DNA of 64,000 nucleotides from Pedobacter sp. BMA (GCF_001027745.1 NZ_LECU01000006.1:434001-498000), one strand, 5' to 3'. Counted from the first letter of the stretch, positions 27,178 through 36,527 are shown. The notes: generated from the letters alone by a model not told the origin. A program made the numbers and translations.

Positions 27178-28785
27178 ATGAAAAATATAACGCTACTGTA
27201 TTTATTGATGTTAACAGCGCAGCTATTAAGTGCGCAGAATAAAAACAAGTACCTTGTTGACGAATATGGAAACCCGATGCATTATTCACTGCTATCGAGA
27301 TGGTCCAATTGCAATGTATTTATGCTTGTTGATGGTGGCACGAAAAAGGTCGTTCCTTATTTAAATTTAGATAACGCTCCGTTTGGAAACCTATCGCTGT
27401 TAACGGGAGCAAAAAGGATTGAGCTTGAGACAAGAATCCACAAAGATAGTATTCAACTCTACAGGTACTCTATAATACAAAATGATACAGTGCTTTTGAA
27501 AGATCAATTGATTCCTGATAAGGTAAAATTTAGGTGGAATAGTGCGAGCGATTTTCCAGGTTATTTGACCATGGACTTGGGGACTTACAATATCGCAAAC
27601 AAAAAATTGGAGGTAAGAATGTATAAGTTACCTCAAAAAACCAAGGTTAGCTATGGCATTATTTACAACAAACCTATAAAGGGTGCCGAGATATTGTTTA
27701 CATCTGTTTACACTTCGAGAAAAGGAGTTAACGGGTGGCAACCGAACCCATTCAAAGATGGCGATAAAATAAAGAATAATGATGATACCAAAGCGATTGG
27801 AATAACCATCAAAAATACGGATTTAAACAGTATTTACGGTGTTACGTTGCAAAATATCGATGGCCGTGGCATGAATTTACTTTCCCCAAATTGGTCGGGT
27901 TTTGATAAAGATGGAAACTCGATAATGATGATAGATTCAAAGTATTTCAAAAGCCCGGGAGATTATGTGATAACTGTTTATACCAAATCAGATCATTTTT
28001 CAGATCTCAATAAGCAGGCGCAAAAAATAAAGTTCAATGTTTTAAAAAATAAGACAAGACTTTTCTCCGAAAAACAATTAATCATTTATGGTTTAATAAT
28101 ATGTGCCATTTGCGGTGCTGTTTTCGGGGCAACCCTCACCTACGTCAAAAAGAAAGAGGCTAAGAAACTTGCACAGCAGGCTAAACAAAAAGAACTTGCT
28201 CAGCTTCAATTAAACTCTGTGCGCTCACAGCTTAACCCCCACTTTTTATTTAATGCACTGGCCGGCATTCAAAACCTGATGAATAAAAATGAGATTGATC
28301 ATGCTAACCGCTACCTCAGTAAATTTGCCAGATTGACCAGGAACGTTCTGGATAGCAAAGAGCTGATCAGCCTGGCAGAAGAAAAAACATTACTCGATGA
28401 TTATCTCCAAATGGAACAATTGCGATTCGGTTTTGAATATTCCATTCAGGCATCATCCGAACTGGATACTGAAAATGTAGAAATACCGGCTATGTTATTG
28501 CAGCCTTTTGTTGAAAATGCAGTGAAACACGGGATTGCCGATAAAGGTAAAACAGGTCGGGTCGAAGTGGTATTTGAAAAACGTAATTCAGATTTGATTT
28601 TAAAAATAACCGATAATGGTGAAGGTTTTGAGACAGAGCAAACTTACAATGGTTTAGGCTTGATGCTGAGCAAAAACCGGATATCTTTACTAAATACCCT
28701 ACACAAGGAAACACCTTTTGTATTGGATATACAATCAGGCTTAAATGGTACTTTAGTATCCATTACCTTAACTCAATGGCTATAA
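27178..28785 (+). CDS. LytS-type sensor histidine kinase with extracytoplasmic beta-rich domain
   Basis: Membrane sensor kinase of the HisKA-less His_kinase family (PF06580). A signal peptide (residues 1-19, LLSAQ) is followed by a 270-residue beta-rich exported region I do not recognise, one membrane helix (about 300-322), a Lys/Gln-rich coiled coil, the phosphoacceptor motif QLNPHFLFNAL with His355, and a HATPase domain (NAVKHGI, DNGEGF). The multi-helix sensor of classic LytS is absent. The response regulator gene starts one base after the stop codon, so the pair is co-translated. Confidence 0.9.
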   Translation: MKNITLLYLLMLTAQLLSAQNKNKYLVDEYGNPMHYSLLSRWSNCNVFMLVDGGTKKVVPYLNLDNAPFGNLSLLTGAKRIELETRIHKDSIQLYRYSIIQNDTVLLKDQLIPDKVKFRWNSASDFPGYLTMDLGTYNIANKKLEVRMYKLPQKTKVSYGIIYNKPIKGAEILFTSVYTSRKGVNGWQPNPFKDGDKIKNNDDTKAIGITIKNTDLNSIYGVTLQNIDGRGMNLLSPNWSGFDKDGNSIMMIDSKYFKSPGDYVITVYTKSDHFSDLNKQAQKIKFNVLKNKTRLFSEKQLIIYGLIICAICGAVFGATLTYVKKKEAKKLAQQAKQKELAQLQLNSVRSQLNPHFLFNALAGIQNLMNKNEIDHANRYLSKFARLTRNVLDSKELISLAEEKTLLDDYLQMEQLRFGFEYSIQASSELDTENVEIPAMLLQPFVENAVKHGIADKGKTGRVEVVFEKRNSDLILKITDNGEGFETEQTYNGLGLMLSKNRISLLNTLHKETPFVLDIQSGLNGTLVSITLTQWL

Positions 28786-28786
28786 A

Positions 28787-29530
28787 ATGAGAGCAATATT
28801 AGTAGATGATGAACAAGCTAATCTGGAAAACCTTAATACTTTGCTGGCGAAGCATTGCCCACATATCAGAGTAATTTCTACCCTTGCAAATATTGATGAT
28901 GCGCTGATCCAGATTAATCTGCACCAACCCGATTTACTTTTTCTTGATATACAGATGGGGAAAAATACCGGTTTTGATTTGTTAAGCCGTTTAACCGAAA
29001 AAACATGTGAAGTGATTTTTGTTACCGCATTTGACCAGTACGGAATTCAGGCAGTTAAATTTGCTGCGCTTGATTATCTTTTGAAACCTGTTGATCCCGA
29101 TGAACTGCAGCAAGCAGTAATTAAGGCTGAAAGGCGGATTAAAAGTAAAATAAACGGTGAACAGCTTAGTTTTCTTCTTAGTCAGATTAAGCGCACTGAG
29201 CCAGCTGTTCCAAAAATTGCATTGCCTCAGCAACAAGAAATCAGGTATGTTTCGGTTGATGATATTATGCGTTGTGAAGCAGATAATACCTACACTTTTT
29301 TCTATTTAGTGAGTGGGGAAAAAATCCTGATTTCGAAGCCATTAAAAGAATATTCAGATTTGCTGAAACCACAAGGCTTTTTACGCGCACATCAAAGCCA
29401 TTTGGTTAATCCAAAATTTGTAAAAAGTTGGCTAAAGGAAGATGGCGGGGTACTGCTAATGAATAGCGGAGAAAAAATTCCTGTGTCTAAGCCCAACAGG
29501 GAAATGGTTAAAGCTGTATTGGCCGGATAA
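28787..29530 (+). CDS. LytTR-family response regulator
   Basis: Cytoplasmic DNA-binding response regulator, partner of the upstream kinase. The receiver domain (1-120) has the acidic pocket DDE (residues 7-9), phosphoacceptor Asp54 in LFLDIQMG, a Thr in VTAF and Lys in LLKPVD. The LytTR domain (about 145-245) begins RYVSVDDIMRCEADNTYT and holds the RAHQSHLVNPKFV motif. Such regulators bind paired direct repeats upstream of target genes; targets are unknown here. Confidence 0.94.
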   Translation: MRAILVDDEQANLENLNTLLAKHCPHIRVISTLANIDDALIQINLHQPDLLFLDIQMGKNTGFDLLSRLTEKTCEVIFVTAFDQYGIQAVKFAALDYLLKPVDPDELQQAVIKAERRIKSKINGEQLSFLLSQIKRTEPAVPKIALPQQQEIRYVSVDDIMRCEADNTYTFFYLVSGEKILISKPLKEYSDLLKPQGFLRAHQSHLVNPKFVKSWLKEDGGVLLMNSGEKIPVSKPNREMVKAVLAG

Positions 29531-29607
29531 ACTGTTGAATGCAGATTTAATAATAACTTAATCTTATCTGAAAAACAAGTTTTAATGTATACTGTATATT
29601 CATCAAA

Positions 29608-29910
29608 ATGATGATTATGGAACAGATGAGTGTTCGCCCTGATCAGGAGATCAGCTTCGAGTTTAGCCGGTTTCGTTTGCCGCAGTATGTAAATGAATTC
29701 AGGCCATTGCTCTTTAAAAATGGCGCAAGTTATTATGCCGTCTTAGGTCCTGATTTGCAAAATGGGATTTGCGGTTCGGGCGATACCCCCGAAGATGCAT
29801 TGGTAGATTGGAACGACAAGCTTAGAGATCGGCTCCGGAACCCCGATCTCAACGATCCGGTAATCAAATACGTGATGGAAACCATCAATGCCTTGAAAAA
29901 GGAAATCTGA
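29608..29910 (+). CDS. small HicB-like protein
   Basis: Unrecognised cytoplasmic protein of 100 residues. The central stretch YYAVLGPDLQNGICGSGDTPEDALVDW resembles the HicB fold, in which a beta hairpin is followed by a GDTPEEA-like turn and a helix. No HicA toxin is adjacent, and no DNA-binding helix is seen at the C-terminus. Several Met codons at the start (MMIMEQM) leave the exact start uncertain. Its stop is eight bases from the stop of the convergent AraC gene. Confidence 0.65.
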   Translation: MMIMEQMSVRPDQEISFEFSRFRLPQYVNEFRPLLFKNGASYYAVLGPDLQNGICGSGDTPEDALVDWNDKLRDRLRNPDLNDPVIKYVMETINALKKEI

Positions 29911-29918
29911 TACGCCTT

Positions 29919-30815
29919 TTAGTTAAAAGTTTGCCTGAACTCCAACGGCGACATATTGGTTTTCTTTTTGAATAAGGTACTGAAAGACTGAGCGTGTTCG
30001 AAACCGAGTTTGTAGGCAATTTCACTGACAGAAAGATTGGTGGTAGAAAGCTGTTCTTTAGCTTTCTCTATTACTCTTATATGGATATGCTGTTGTGTAT
30101 TTTGGCCCGTATGTATCCTTAACAAGTCGCTCAGGTAATTTGGTGTAAGGTTCATCTGTCCGGCCACATAATTGACCGTCAACAGCCCGTTTGCTGCGGT
30201 AGTCTGCTCAGAAAAATAAGCCTCCATAATTTGTTCAAATCTGATTAACAACTGGTGATTATTGTTTTTTCTCGTGATGAACTGCCTTTCGTAAAAGCGC
30301 CTGGAGTAATTTAGCAGGAGCTCAATTTGCGAGAGGATGATTTCCTGTGTATGCCTGTCGATATGTCCACATTCAACGTTTATTTTATCCAGAATGGCAA
30401 TGAGATTATGCTCTTCATCTTCTGAAAGGTGCAAGGCTTCATTCACCGCATACGAAAAAAAGCCATAGCTCCCAATATTGGCCGCCAGCGGATGTTTAAG
30501 CAGGAAATCGGGATGAAAAATCAGTAAATAACCCGATCCGCATTCGGTATTGCGTAAATCCAGCTGCTGAACCTGATTTGGTGCAGTAAAACTCAGCACA
30601 CCCTTATCGTAATCGTAATGCTGCTGCCCATATCTGATTTTTCCTGTTGCCTCTCTTTTCAATGCCACGCAGTAAAAGTGATTAACAAAGCCTTCCCAGA
30701 TTTCATCTTCCAGAAATGTACATTGATCAAGGTTGATCACGCTCACCAAAGGATGTAAGGGTTCGGGCAACGACAATAACCTATGGAATTGTGAAATTGA
30801 TTTAATGGCATTCAT
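29919..30815 (-). CDS. AraC-family transcriptional regulator
   Basis: Transcription factor of 298 residues. The N-terminal cupin-like ligand domain (about 1-165) is followed by a C-terminal pair of helix-turn-helix units (about 200-298), with the AraC signature ending SEIAYKLGFEHAQSFSTLFKKKTNMSP. It is 69 bases downstream of the aldo/keto reductase gene on the same strand, so it may regulate or be co-expressed with it. Ligand is unknown. Confidence 0.92.
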   Translation of the reverse strand: MNAIKSISQFHRLLSLPEPLHPLVSVINLDQCTFLEDEIWEGFVNHFYCVALKREATGKIRYGQQHYDYDKGVLSFTAPNQVQQLDLRNTECGSGYLLIFHPDFLLKHPLAANIGSYGFFSYAVNEALHLSEDEEHNLIAILDKINVECGHIDRHTQEIILSQIELLLNYSRRFYERQFITRKNNNHQLLIRFEQIMEAYFSEQTTAANGLLTVNYVAGQMNLTPNYLSDLLRIHTGQNTQQHIHIRVIEKAKEQLSTTNLSVSEIAYKLGFEHAQSFSTLFKKKTNMSPLEFRQTFN

Positions 30816-30884
30816 AGTTGCTAATTTAAAAATTCTAAAAGAAGTATTCCATCTGCAAACAATTATCTGCAGATGGAAAGTGGT

Positions 30885-31889
30885 TTAATCGATTAGTCCC
30901 ATGCTGAACTCATCGTAAGGTAGTCCTGTATCGGTTCCCAATGGGATAATGTTTTCGAGGCTGTTCATTTCTGCTTTACTTAAGGTTATAGCGGCAGCAG
31001 CCAGGTTTTGTTCCACATATTTTCGTCTTTTGGTACCTGGAATAGGCAGGATACCCTGATTAATGATCCATGCCAGGGCCAGTTGCGAAGGCGTAACACC
31101 TTTTTCGGCAGCCATTGTTTCAATGGCTTTGACCAGTTCGATATTCTTATGGAAATGCGCTTCCTGAAATCTTGGAATGGCCCTGCGGAAATCGTTCTCG
31201 GGCAGATCGTCAATGCTGCGGATTTGTCCGGTTAAAAAGCCTCTTCCGAGTGGAGAGTAAGCCACAAAGCCGATTCCCAGTTCATTCAAGGTTTTTAGAA
31301 CGCCGCGCTCTTCTACTGTACGTTCGAAAAGCGAGTATTCACTCTGAACAGCGGTAACCGGATGTATGGCATGTGCTCTTCTTATTGTTTCTGATGAAAC
31401 CTCTGATAAACCAATATAACCAATCTTTCCTTCTTTAATCAGCTCGCTCATGGCGCCAACCGTTTCTTCGATAGGTGTACTTTTATCCAATCTATGCATG
31501 TAGTACAGATCAATATAATCGGTATCTAAATTTTTTAGGGAACGTTCAACTGCTTTTTTTACGTAATCCTTTTTGCCATTAATGGCCCAGGTTACCTGAT
31601 TCTGTGCATCTATTTCCCAACCAAATTTACTGGCTATGGTATATTGGTTTCGGTTTCCGGCAATTGCTTTTGCTATGAGCTGCTCATTTTTGAAAGGACC
31701 ATACAGGTCGGCTGTATCCAGAAAATTTCCTCCGAGTTCTAGCGATCTGTGAATGGTCGCAATGGCTTCCTGCTCATCTGCAGGGCCATACATGTGTCCG
31801 TCCTGAAATCCGGTCATCCCCATGCAGCCTAGTCCGATTTGAGCTACTTCCAGTCCATCGCTTCCTAATTTGACTTTTTTTATTTCCAT
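30885..31889 (-). CDS. aldo/keto reductase
   Basis: NADPH-dependent oxidoreductase with the TIM-barrel AKR fold, 334 residues from the ATG at 31889 (MEIKKVKLG). A longer frame begins at 31985 but the extra residues are Cys/Arg-rich and unlike the family. Catalytic residues are Asp in DTADLYG, Tyr in the same motif, Lys in IASKFG and His in YMHRLD. The sequence fits the YakC/Yhdn-type AKR13 group, usually active on aldehydes or methylglyoxal. It is followed by an AraC regulator. Confidence 0.93.
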   Translation of the reverse strand: MEIKKVKLGSDGLEVAQIGLGCMGMTGFQDGHMYGPADEQEAIATIHRSLELGGNFLDTADLYGPFKNEQLIAKAIAGNRNQYTIASKFGWEIDAQNQVTWAINGKKDYVKKAVERSLKNLDTDYIDLYYMHRLDKSTPIEETVGAMSELIKEGKIGYIGLSEVSSETIRRAHAIHPVTAVQSEYSLFERTVEERGVLKTLNELGIGFVAYSPLGRGFLTGQIRSIDDLPENDFRRAIPRFQEAHFHKNIELVKAIETMAAEKGVTPSQLALAWIINQGILPIPGTKRRKYVEQNLAAAAITLSKAEMNSLENIIPLGTDTGLPYDEFSMGLID

Positions 31890-32041
31890 GATGTAGTGTT
31901 TTCTTCTTCTACAAAATTCGTCAACGTGAGGGCGGTTCTTGTATGCTAATCCCCGAATGTTGTTTGCAAAACAAGGTAAAGCCAATGCAGTCCTGTTTTA
32001 TTCAGATGGCTTCAATAACATTAACGGCATAACCCGGTTAA

Positions 32042-32078
32042 AAAAACAAAGCATCCTTTTCTTTCGGTAGGGATGCTT
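32042..32078 (-). terminator. terminator after the aminotransferase gene
   Basis: 8-bp stem aagcatcc / ggatgctt with a 14-base loop and, on the minus strand, a T run after the stem. It lies about 100 bases beyond the aminotransferase stop and would close the long arginine transcript. Confidence 0.7.
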
Positions 32079-32180
32079 CTGAGTTGATGTTGTTACACAG
32101 CAACATGGATGTGAAATTAGGGTTTCATTATTAGCGCCATTGTCAATAGGTGTTTTCAACGGCAGCAATATTTTATTTAG

Positions 32181-33434
32181 CTATTTTAACTTGCTAAGCG
32201 CAATTTTAATCCTGGGTAGCATGTCTTTAATATCCTGTAAAGTGCAGGCACCTACCGACGCGCGAAACCATGGCATGCTATCTTCATTTCCGAATGCTGA
32301 GAACGGCACCAGGGCTGCTCCTGCTTCCTTAATTAAATAGAAATTGACATCAGCACTGTCTTTCAATAGCTGGCCATCTTCTGTCGTTTTTCCGATGTAA
32401 TCTATTTTAATCGTCAGGTAAATTGCACCCATCGGTTCAACGGCCTCCACATGGAAACCTTCACTCTTCAATTCATTGAAGCCATCGTAAAGGGCATTTA
32501 AGCTATCCTGAATCTGAGCTTTAAAACTGGTCAGGAAAGTATCAACCTGTGTTTTGTCATTAAAATAATGCGACATTGCAACTTGTTCAGCCTTTGGAGC
32601 CCATGCGCCCATGTGGCCAACCAGTGCTTTCATTCTGTTGATGATGTCTTCAGGACCAAAACCCCAGCCTACGCGTACACCTGTTGCGGCTAAACATTTC
32701 GAACTACCATCTACAAAAACGGTAAACTCGCGCATTGCCGGACGCAATGATACGGGATTTACATGCGCTTTGCCGAAAGTTAAAAGCGAGTAAATCTGAT
32801 CGTACATGAGGTATAAAGGTTTTTCATCTGCTCCGCGTGACGCATTTTCTTCCAAAACAGCATCACAGATTTCTGCTAATGAATCTGCATCGAACATGGT
32901 TCCTGTTGGATTTAACGGAGAGCATAAGGCCAATAACGTTGCGCCTTTCAAATGAGGCCTTAACTGCGTTGCAGTTGGCATGAAGTGATGCGCCGCATCG
33001 GTTTCTACAGCGATTGCTTTTGCAGAAGTTAAATGGCAATAGTGGTTATTGTTCCAGGATGGTGCAGGGAAAACAACTGTGTCTCCCGGATCAATTAAAG
33101 CTAAGTAAGTAGCATAAATTAACGGACGGGAACCGCCGGAAATCAAAATGCTATTGGTGTTATATTCCAGCCCAAATCTATCGTTCAGCAATTCAGAAAC
33201 AGTTTCTCTTAAAGTTAAAACCCCATCTGCAGGAGGATAATTTGTTTGATTGGCGTTATACGCATCTACAATTCCGGCTTTTAGTTCCGTGGGAATCGGA
33301 TAGATATTTGCATCGAAATCGCCGATAGTTAAGTTAGCGATTGATGCACCTTTGCGTTTCATCTCGTTAACTTCGTTACCGATTTTTATAATTTCTGAGC
33401 CAATTAATGAACTGGCCAATACTGAAACTTTCAT
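32181..33434 (-). CDS. class I/II PLP-dependent aminotransferase
   Basis: Fold-type I aminotransferase of 417 residues. The Schiff-base lysine is in DGSSKCLAATGVRVGW (about residue 245), with the phosphate-binding Arg of GVRVGW after it, and the substrate-binding NPTGT-like CSPLNPTGTMF earlier. The N-terminus (LTIGDFDANIYPIP) differs from standard AspC, so the amino-acid specificity is not decided. It lies at the end of the arginine gene run, after the toxin gene and with a TAAATTTG promoter element just upstream, so it may also be expressed alone. Confidence 0.9.
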   Translation of the reverse strand: MKVSVLASSLIGSEIIKIGNEVNEMKRKGASIANLTIGDFDANIYPIPTELKAGIVDAYNANQTNYPPADGVLTLRETVSELLNDRFGLEYNTNSILISGGSRPLIYATYLALIDPGDTVVFPAPSWNNNHYCHLTSAKAIAVETDAAHHFMPTATQLRPHLKGATLLALCSPLNPTGTMFDADSLAEICDAVLEENASRGADEKPLYLMYDQIYSLLTFGKAHVNPVSLRPAMREFTVFVDGSSKCLAATGVRVGWGFGPEDIINRMKALVGHMGAWAPKAEQVAMSHYFNDKTQVDTFLTSFKAQIQDSLNALYDGFNELKSEGFHVEAVEPMGAIYLTIKIDYIGKTTEDGQLLKDSADVNFYLIKEAGAALVPFSAFGNEDSMPWFRASVGACTLQDIKDMLPRIKIALSKLK

Positions 33435-33460
33435 ATATAGTTATTGATTGCTGCTTCCAG

Positions 33461-33468
33461 CAAATTTA
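33461..33468 (-). promoter_or_regulatory. -7 element before the aminotransferase
   Basis: TAAATTTG on the minus strand, 26 bases before the start codon and overlapping the toxin stop region. No TTG box was found at proper spacing. Confidence 0.3.
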
Positions 33469-33798
33469 TAATGCATTTATTATCTTTTGAAGCTCTTTTT
33501 TATCAATGCTACTTTCTTCTGATTTATCATAGAGCGTTAACATATTAATCACAATTCCATCAATGGAAGTAGAAACCAAGTAGGTTATGATTCTAAAACC
33601 ACCACTTTTACCCTTTCCTTTACTTTTTATGGCTAGTCTGATTTTAAAAAGTCCGCTACCTAAATCATTTCCTTGTGCAGGATTTTCCAAGAGTTTCGAT
33701 TCAAGCTCGTAAAGCTCTTCCACTAAAGAGTGGTACTTTTTTTTGTAGATTTTTGCTTTTTTGATGAAAATGGCAGAATAAACAATTTTGTTCTCCAT
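33466..33798 (-). CDS. RelE/ParE-family toxin
   Basis: Predicted toxin of a type II toxin-antitoxin pair. The 110-residue basic protein has the RelE/HigB-like pattern: N-terminal SAIFIKKAKIYKKKYHSL helix pair, central LFKIRLAIKSKGKGKSGGFRII strands, and YDKSEESSIDKKEL at the end. RelE members cleave mRNA on the ribosome, while ParE members hit gyrase; this sequence does not decide. The start ATG overlaps the antitoxin stop by one base (TAATG), the normal arrangement for tight translational coupling. Confidence 0.85.
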   Translation of the reverse strand: MENKIVYSAIFIKKAKIYKKKYHSLVEELYELESKLLENPAQGNDLGSGLFKIRLAIKSKGKGKSGGFRIITYLVSTSIDGIVINMLTLYDKSEESSIDKKELQKIINAL

Positions 33799-33986
33799 TA
33801 GATATCTTTTAAGCTCAAAGGCTTACGCTCACCTTGCTGCATTTCTTTAATTTCCTTTAAAGCTTGTGCAATTTCTGAAGTAATTTGACTTGTCGGTTCT
33901 ACTTTAACTTTAGCCCCAATCTTGCTAAGAAATTCTTTAACGAATCCAGCATCTTTGTCTTTAATTTCAATTGTTAAAGTTGTCAT
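33798..33986 (-). CDS. antitoxin of the RelE/ParE-type pair
   Basis: Small 62-residue antitoxin, encoded just before the toxin. It has an N-terminal beta strand and helix (MTTLTIEIKDKDAGFVKEFLSKIG) and a polar, flexible C-terminal tail expected to wrap the toxin (about residues 33-62). No standard ribbon-helix-helix signature is clear, so DNA binding is uncertain. It starts 20 bases after the argH stop codon, and a TAATTTTG motif lies in that gap. Confidence 0.8.
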   Translation of the reverse strand: MTTLTIEIKDKDAGFVKEFLSKIGAKVKVEPTSQITSEIAQALKEIKEMQQGERKPLSLKDI

Positions 33987-34006
33987 AATTACAAAATTAG
34001 CAAAAT

Positions 34007-35338
34007 TTATTTAACCAAGTCTTCTATTGCTTTATTCACTTTTTCGAAACCAAACTGAGAGAGTACTTCTTTCATTCCTGCATAAATCTGTTCGTTGCAA
34101 AGGTTGCCAATGCTGCCTTCGTGTGTGTGGTGTATTTGGCCTGATGGTGCAAAAGTACCACTTTCTATCTGCTCGCCTACGATTTTATAAGCTTCTCTGA
34201 AAGGAACGCCCTGCAAAGCTAAATCATTTACCACTTCTACGCTAAACAGGTAATCGTATTTTTTGTCCTTCAGGATATCATCTTTAATGGTAATATTCTG
34301 GAACATGAAAGTTGCGATTTCCAGGCACTCGTTTAATGAGGTGATTGCCGGAAAGAGATTTTCTTTTAACAACTGCAAATCACGGTGGTAACCGGATGGC
34401 AGGTTGGTAATCATCATTGCAATTTCATTTGGCAGGGCCTGAATTTTATTACAACGTGACCGGATTAATTCAAAAACATCGGGGTTCTTTTTATGCGGCA
34501 TAATACTCGAACCAGTAGTTAGTTCGGGTGGAAAGCTGATAAAACCGAAATTTTGATTGATGAACAGGCAAACATCCATCGCCATTTTAGCTAAGGTTGC
34601 TGCAACTGCACTCATGGCCTGTGCTAATATTCTTTCTGTTTTTCCACGACCCATCTGTGCATAAACCACGTTATAGTTTAAGCTTTCGAAACCCAATAGC
34701 TGAGTGGTTAAGGTTCGGTTTAAAGGAAAAGATGAACCGTAACCGGCTGCGGAACCCAGCGGATTTTTATTGGTAATTTTCCATGCCGCGAGCATGAGTT
34801 CAAGATCATCGGCCAGGCTTTCTGCATATGCGCCAAACCATAAACCAAAAGAGGAAGGCATAGCAATTTGTAAATGCGTATAACCTGGCATCAGTTTATC
34901 TTTGTGTGTATCGCTTAGTTCGATCAGGAGGTTAAACAAAGTAGATGTCTGGTTAACGATGTCCTCAATGCATGCACGGAAAAATAGCTTTAAATCAACG
35001 AGCACCTGGTCGTTTCGAGAACGGCCACTGTGGATCTTTTTACCAGCTTCGCCAATTCGTTGCGTAAGCAGCCATTCTACCTGAGAGTGGACATCTTCAA
35101 CACTATCTTCAATAGTGAAGTTCCCGGCTTCAATTTCTGCATAAATATTCTTGAGCTCCTGTCGAACTGTTTTTAATTCATCGGCGGTGAGTAAATTGAT
35201 TGTCTCTAACATTTGTGTATGCGCCAGCGATCCCAGTACATCAAATTTTGCCATTTGCAAGTCCAGTTCGCGGTCTTTTCCAACAGTAAAGCTTTCCACG
35301 AACTTATTTACATCAATATTTTTTTGCCAAATTTTCAT
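34007..35338 (-). CDS. argH: argininosuccinate lyase
   Basis: Last step of arginine synthesis, splitting argininosuccinate into arginine and fumarate. The 443-residue protein shows the family motifs EDVHSQVEW, HSGRSRNDQV and TGSSIMPHKKNPD (about residue 278) with the catalytic Ser. The superfamily relative fumC is elsewhere in this window and clearly distinct. It is the ninth and last biosynthetic gene of the arginine operon; the antitoxin gene begins 20 bases later. Confidence 0.96.
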   Translation of the reverse strand: MKIWQKNIDVNKFVESFTVGKDRELDLQMAKFDVLGSLAHTQMLETINLLTADELKTVRQELKNIYAEIEAGNFTIEDSVEDVHSQVEWLLTQRIGEAGKKIHSGRSRNDQVLVDLKLFFRACIEDIVNQTSTLFNLLIELSDTHKDKLMPGYTHLQIAMPSSFGLWFGAYAESLADDLELMLAAWKITNKNPLGSAAGYGSSFPLNRTLTTQLLGFESLNYNVVYAQMGRGKTERILAQAMSAVAATLAKMAMDVCLFINQNFGFISFPPELTTGSSIMPHKKNPDVFELIRSRCNKIQALPNEIAMMITNLPSGYHRDLQLLKENLFPAITSLNECLEIATFMFQNITIKDDILKDKKYDYLFSVEVVNDLALQGVPFREAYKIVGEQIESGTFAPSGQIHHTHEGSIGNLCNEQIYAGMKEVLSQFGFEKVNKAIEDLVK

Positions 35339-35372
35339 TTTGAATTTTAATTTAACGCTTTAATCTTAAGAT

Positions 35373-36440
35373 TTAGCTCTGGATAACTGGTCTCAACATA
35401 TTTACATATCCTTCTACTCCTTCAGCTACTTCCCTAACATATAAAAACTCATCGGCCATATGCGAACGGCCGGAGAAGCCGGGGCCGCATTTTACCGAGG
35501 GGATATCCAGTAAAGCCTGATCTGATGTAGTTGGCGATCCATAAGTGGTTTTACCTAATGCCACACCCGCTTGTACCACAGGGTGGTTTTTATCAATAGA
35601 AGAAGGTTTCAGGCGAATGGAACGTGGCGTAACATCACAATCTACGTTTGCACGGATGATTTCCAAAACCTCTTCGTTCGTATAAGCATCGGTAACCCGC
35701 ACATCAACCGTAAAAGTACAGTTTGCCGGTACAACATTATGCTGCGAGCCGGCGTTGATGATCGTTACAGTCATTTTTAGCGGACCGAAAACCTCGGATA
35801 CTTTTGGGAATTGATAGTTTCTAAACCACTCAATGTCTTTCAAAGCTTTGTAAATGGCATTTTCGCCTTCTTCTCTTGCGGCATGACCTGCTTTTCCATG
35901 AGATACACAATCTAAAACCAGCAAGCCACGTTCAGCAATTGCCAGATTCATTTCTGTTGGCTCACCTACAATTCCGAATTCAAGCGCTCCCAAATCCGGC
36001 AGTACCAGTTCTAAACCATTGTTTCCGGAGATTTCCTCTTCAGCAGTGGCAGCCAGACAGATGTTATATTTTAAATCTTCCTGTTCGTAATAATATAGAA
36101 ATGTACCAATTAGGGAAACCAGACAGCCTCCTGCATCGTTACTGCCCAATCCGAATAGCTTATCGCCTTCAATTGCTGCATCATAAGGGTCGCGGGTATA
36201 GCCGGAGTTTGGCTTAACGGTATCGTGGTGTGAGTTTAATAAAACTGTTGGTTTACTGGCATCGAAGTGCTTATTGTAAGCCCAAACATTGTTCATTTTA
36301 CGTTGAGTTTTAATTCCCCGCTCTTCAAGAAACTGTGCAATCAAATACGCCGTTCTATCTTCTTCCTTACTAAAAGACTGGATGCGGATTAACTGCCGCA
36401 ATAAATCCAGGCTTTCCTTTTTTATATTTTCTAACAACAT
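35373..36440 (-). CDS. argE: ArgE-type M20 deacylase (N-acyl-citrulline or N-acyl-ornithine)
   Basis: Zinc hydrolase of peptidase family M20. Zinc ligands and catalytic residues appear in LLNSHHDTVKP (His, Asp), GSNDAGG and ATAEEEISG (Glu-Glu). The 355-residue length matches the short ArgE/LysK-like form. In Bacteroidota that use acyl-ornithine carbamoylation the deacylase acts after the carbamoyl transfer, on N-acyl-citrulline; its place between proC and argH in this operon supports that, but acetyl versus succinyl specificity is not seen in the sequence. Confidence 0.9.
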   Translation of the reverse strand: MLLENIKKESLDLLRQLIRIQSFSKEEDRTAYLIAQFLEERGIKTQRKMNNVWAYNKHFDASKPTVLLNSHHDTVKPNSGYTRDPYDAAIEGDKLFGLGSNDAGGCLVSLIGTFLYYYEQEDLKYNICLAATAEEEISGNNGLELVLPDLGALEFGIVGEPTEMNLAIAERGLLVLDCVSHGKAGHAAREEGENAIYKALKDIEWFRNYQFPKVSEVFGPLKMTVTIINAGSQHNVVPANCTFTVDVRVTDAYTNEEVLEIIRANVDCDVTPRSIRLKPSSIDKNHPVVQAGVALGKTTYGSPTTSDQALLDIPSVKCGPGFSGRSHMADEFLYVREVAEGVEGYVNMLRPVIQS

Positions 36441-36527
36441 AGTATTGAGTAGTTAGTATCAAGTATCAAGACAGATCCATCTTAAACTTGCCACATTTAT
36501 GTTTTCTTAAGCGTTAGCCTCCTGCTT

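Noticed and set aside
27143..27233. 13-base direct repeat (agctattaagtgc at 27143 and 27221)
   Set aside because: Second copy encodes part of the signal peptide; only two copies, no mobile-element features, likely chance.
27041..27289. 82-residue minus-strand frame overlapping the histidine kinase start
   Set aside because: Overlaps the kinase signal peptide and has no recognisable pattern or own promoter.
33987..34006. TAATTTTG as a firm promoter of the toxin-antitoxin pair
   Set aside because: Motif matches but sits too near the antitoxin start and the TTG spacing is short; kept only as a remark.
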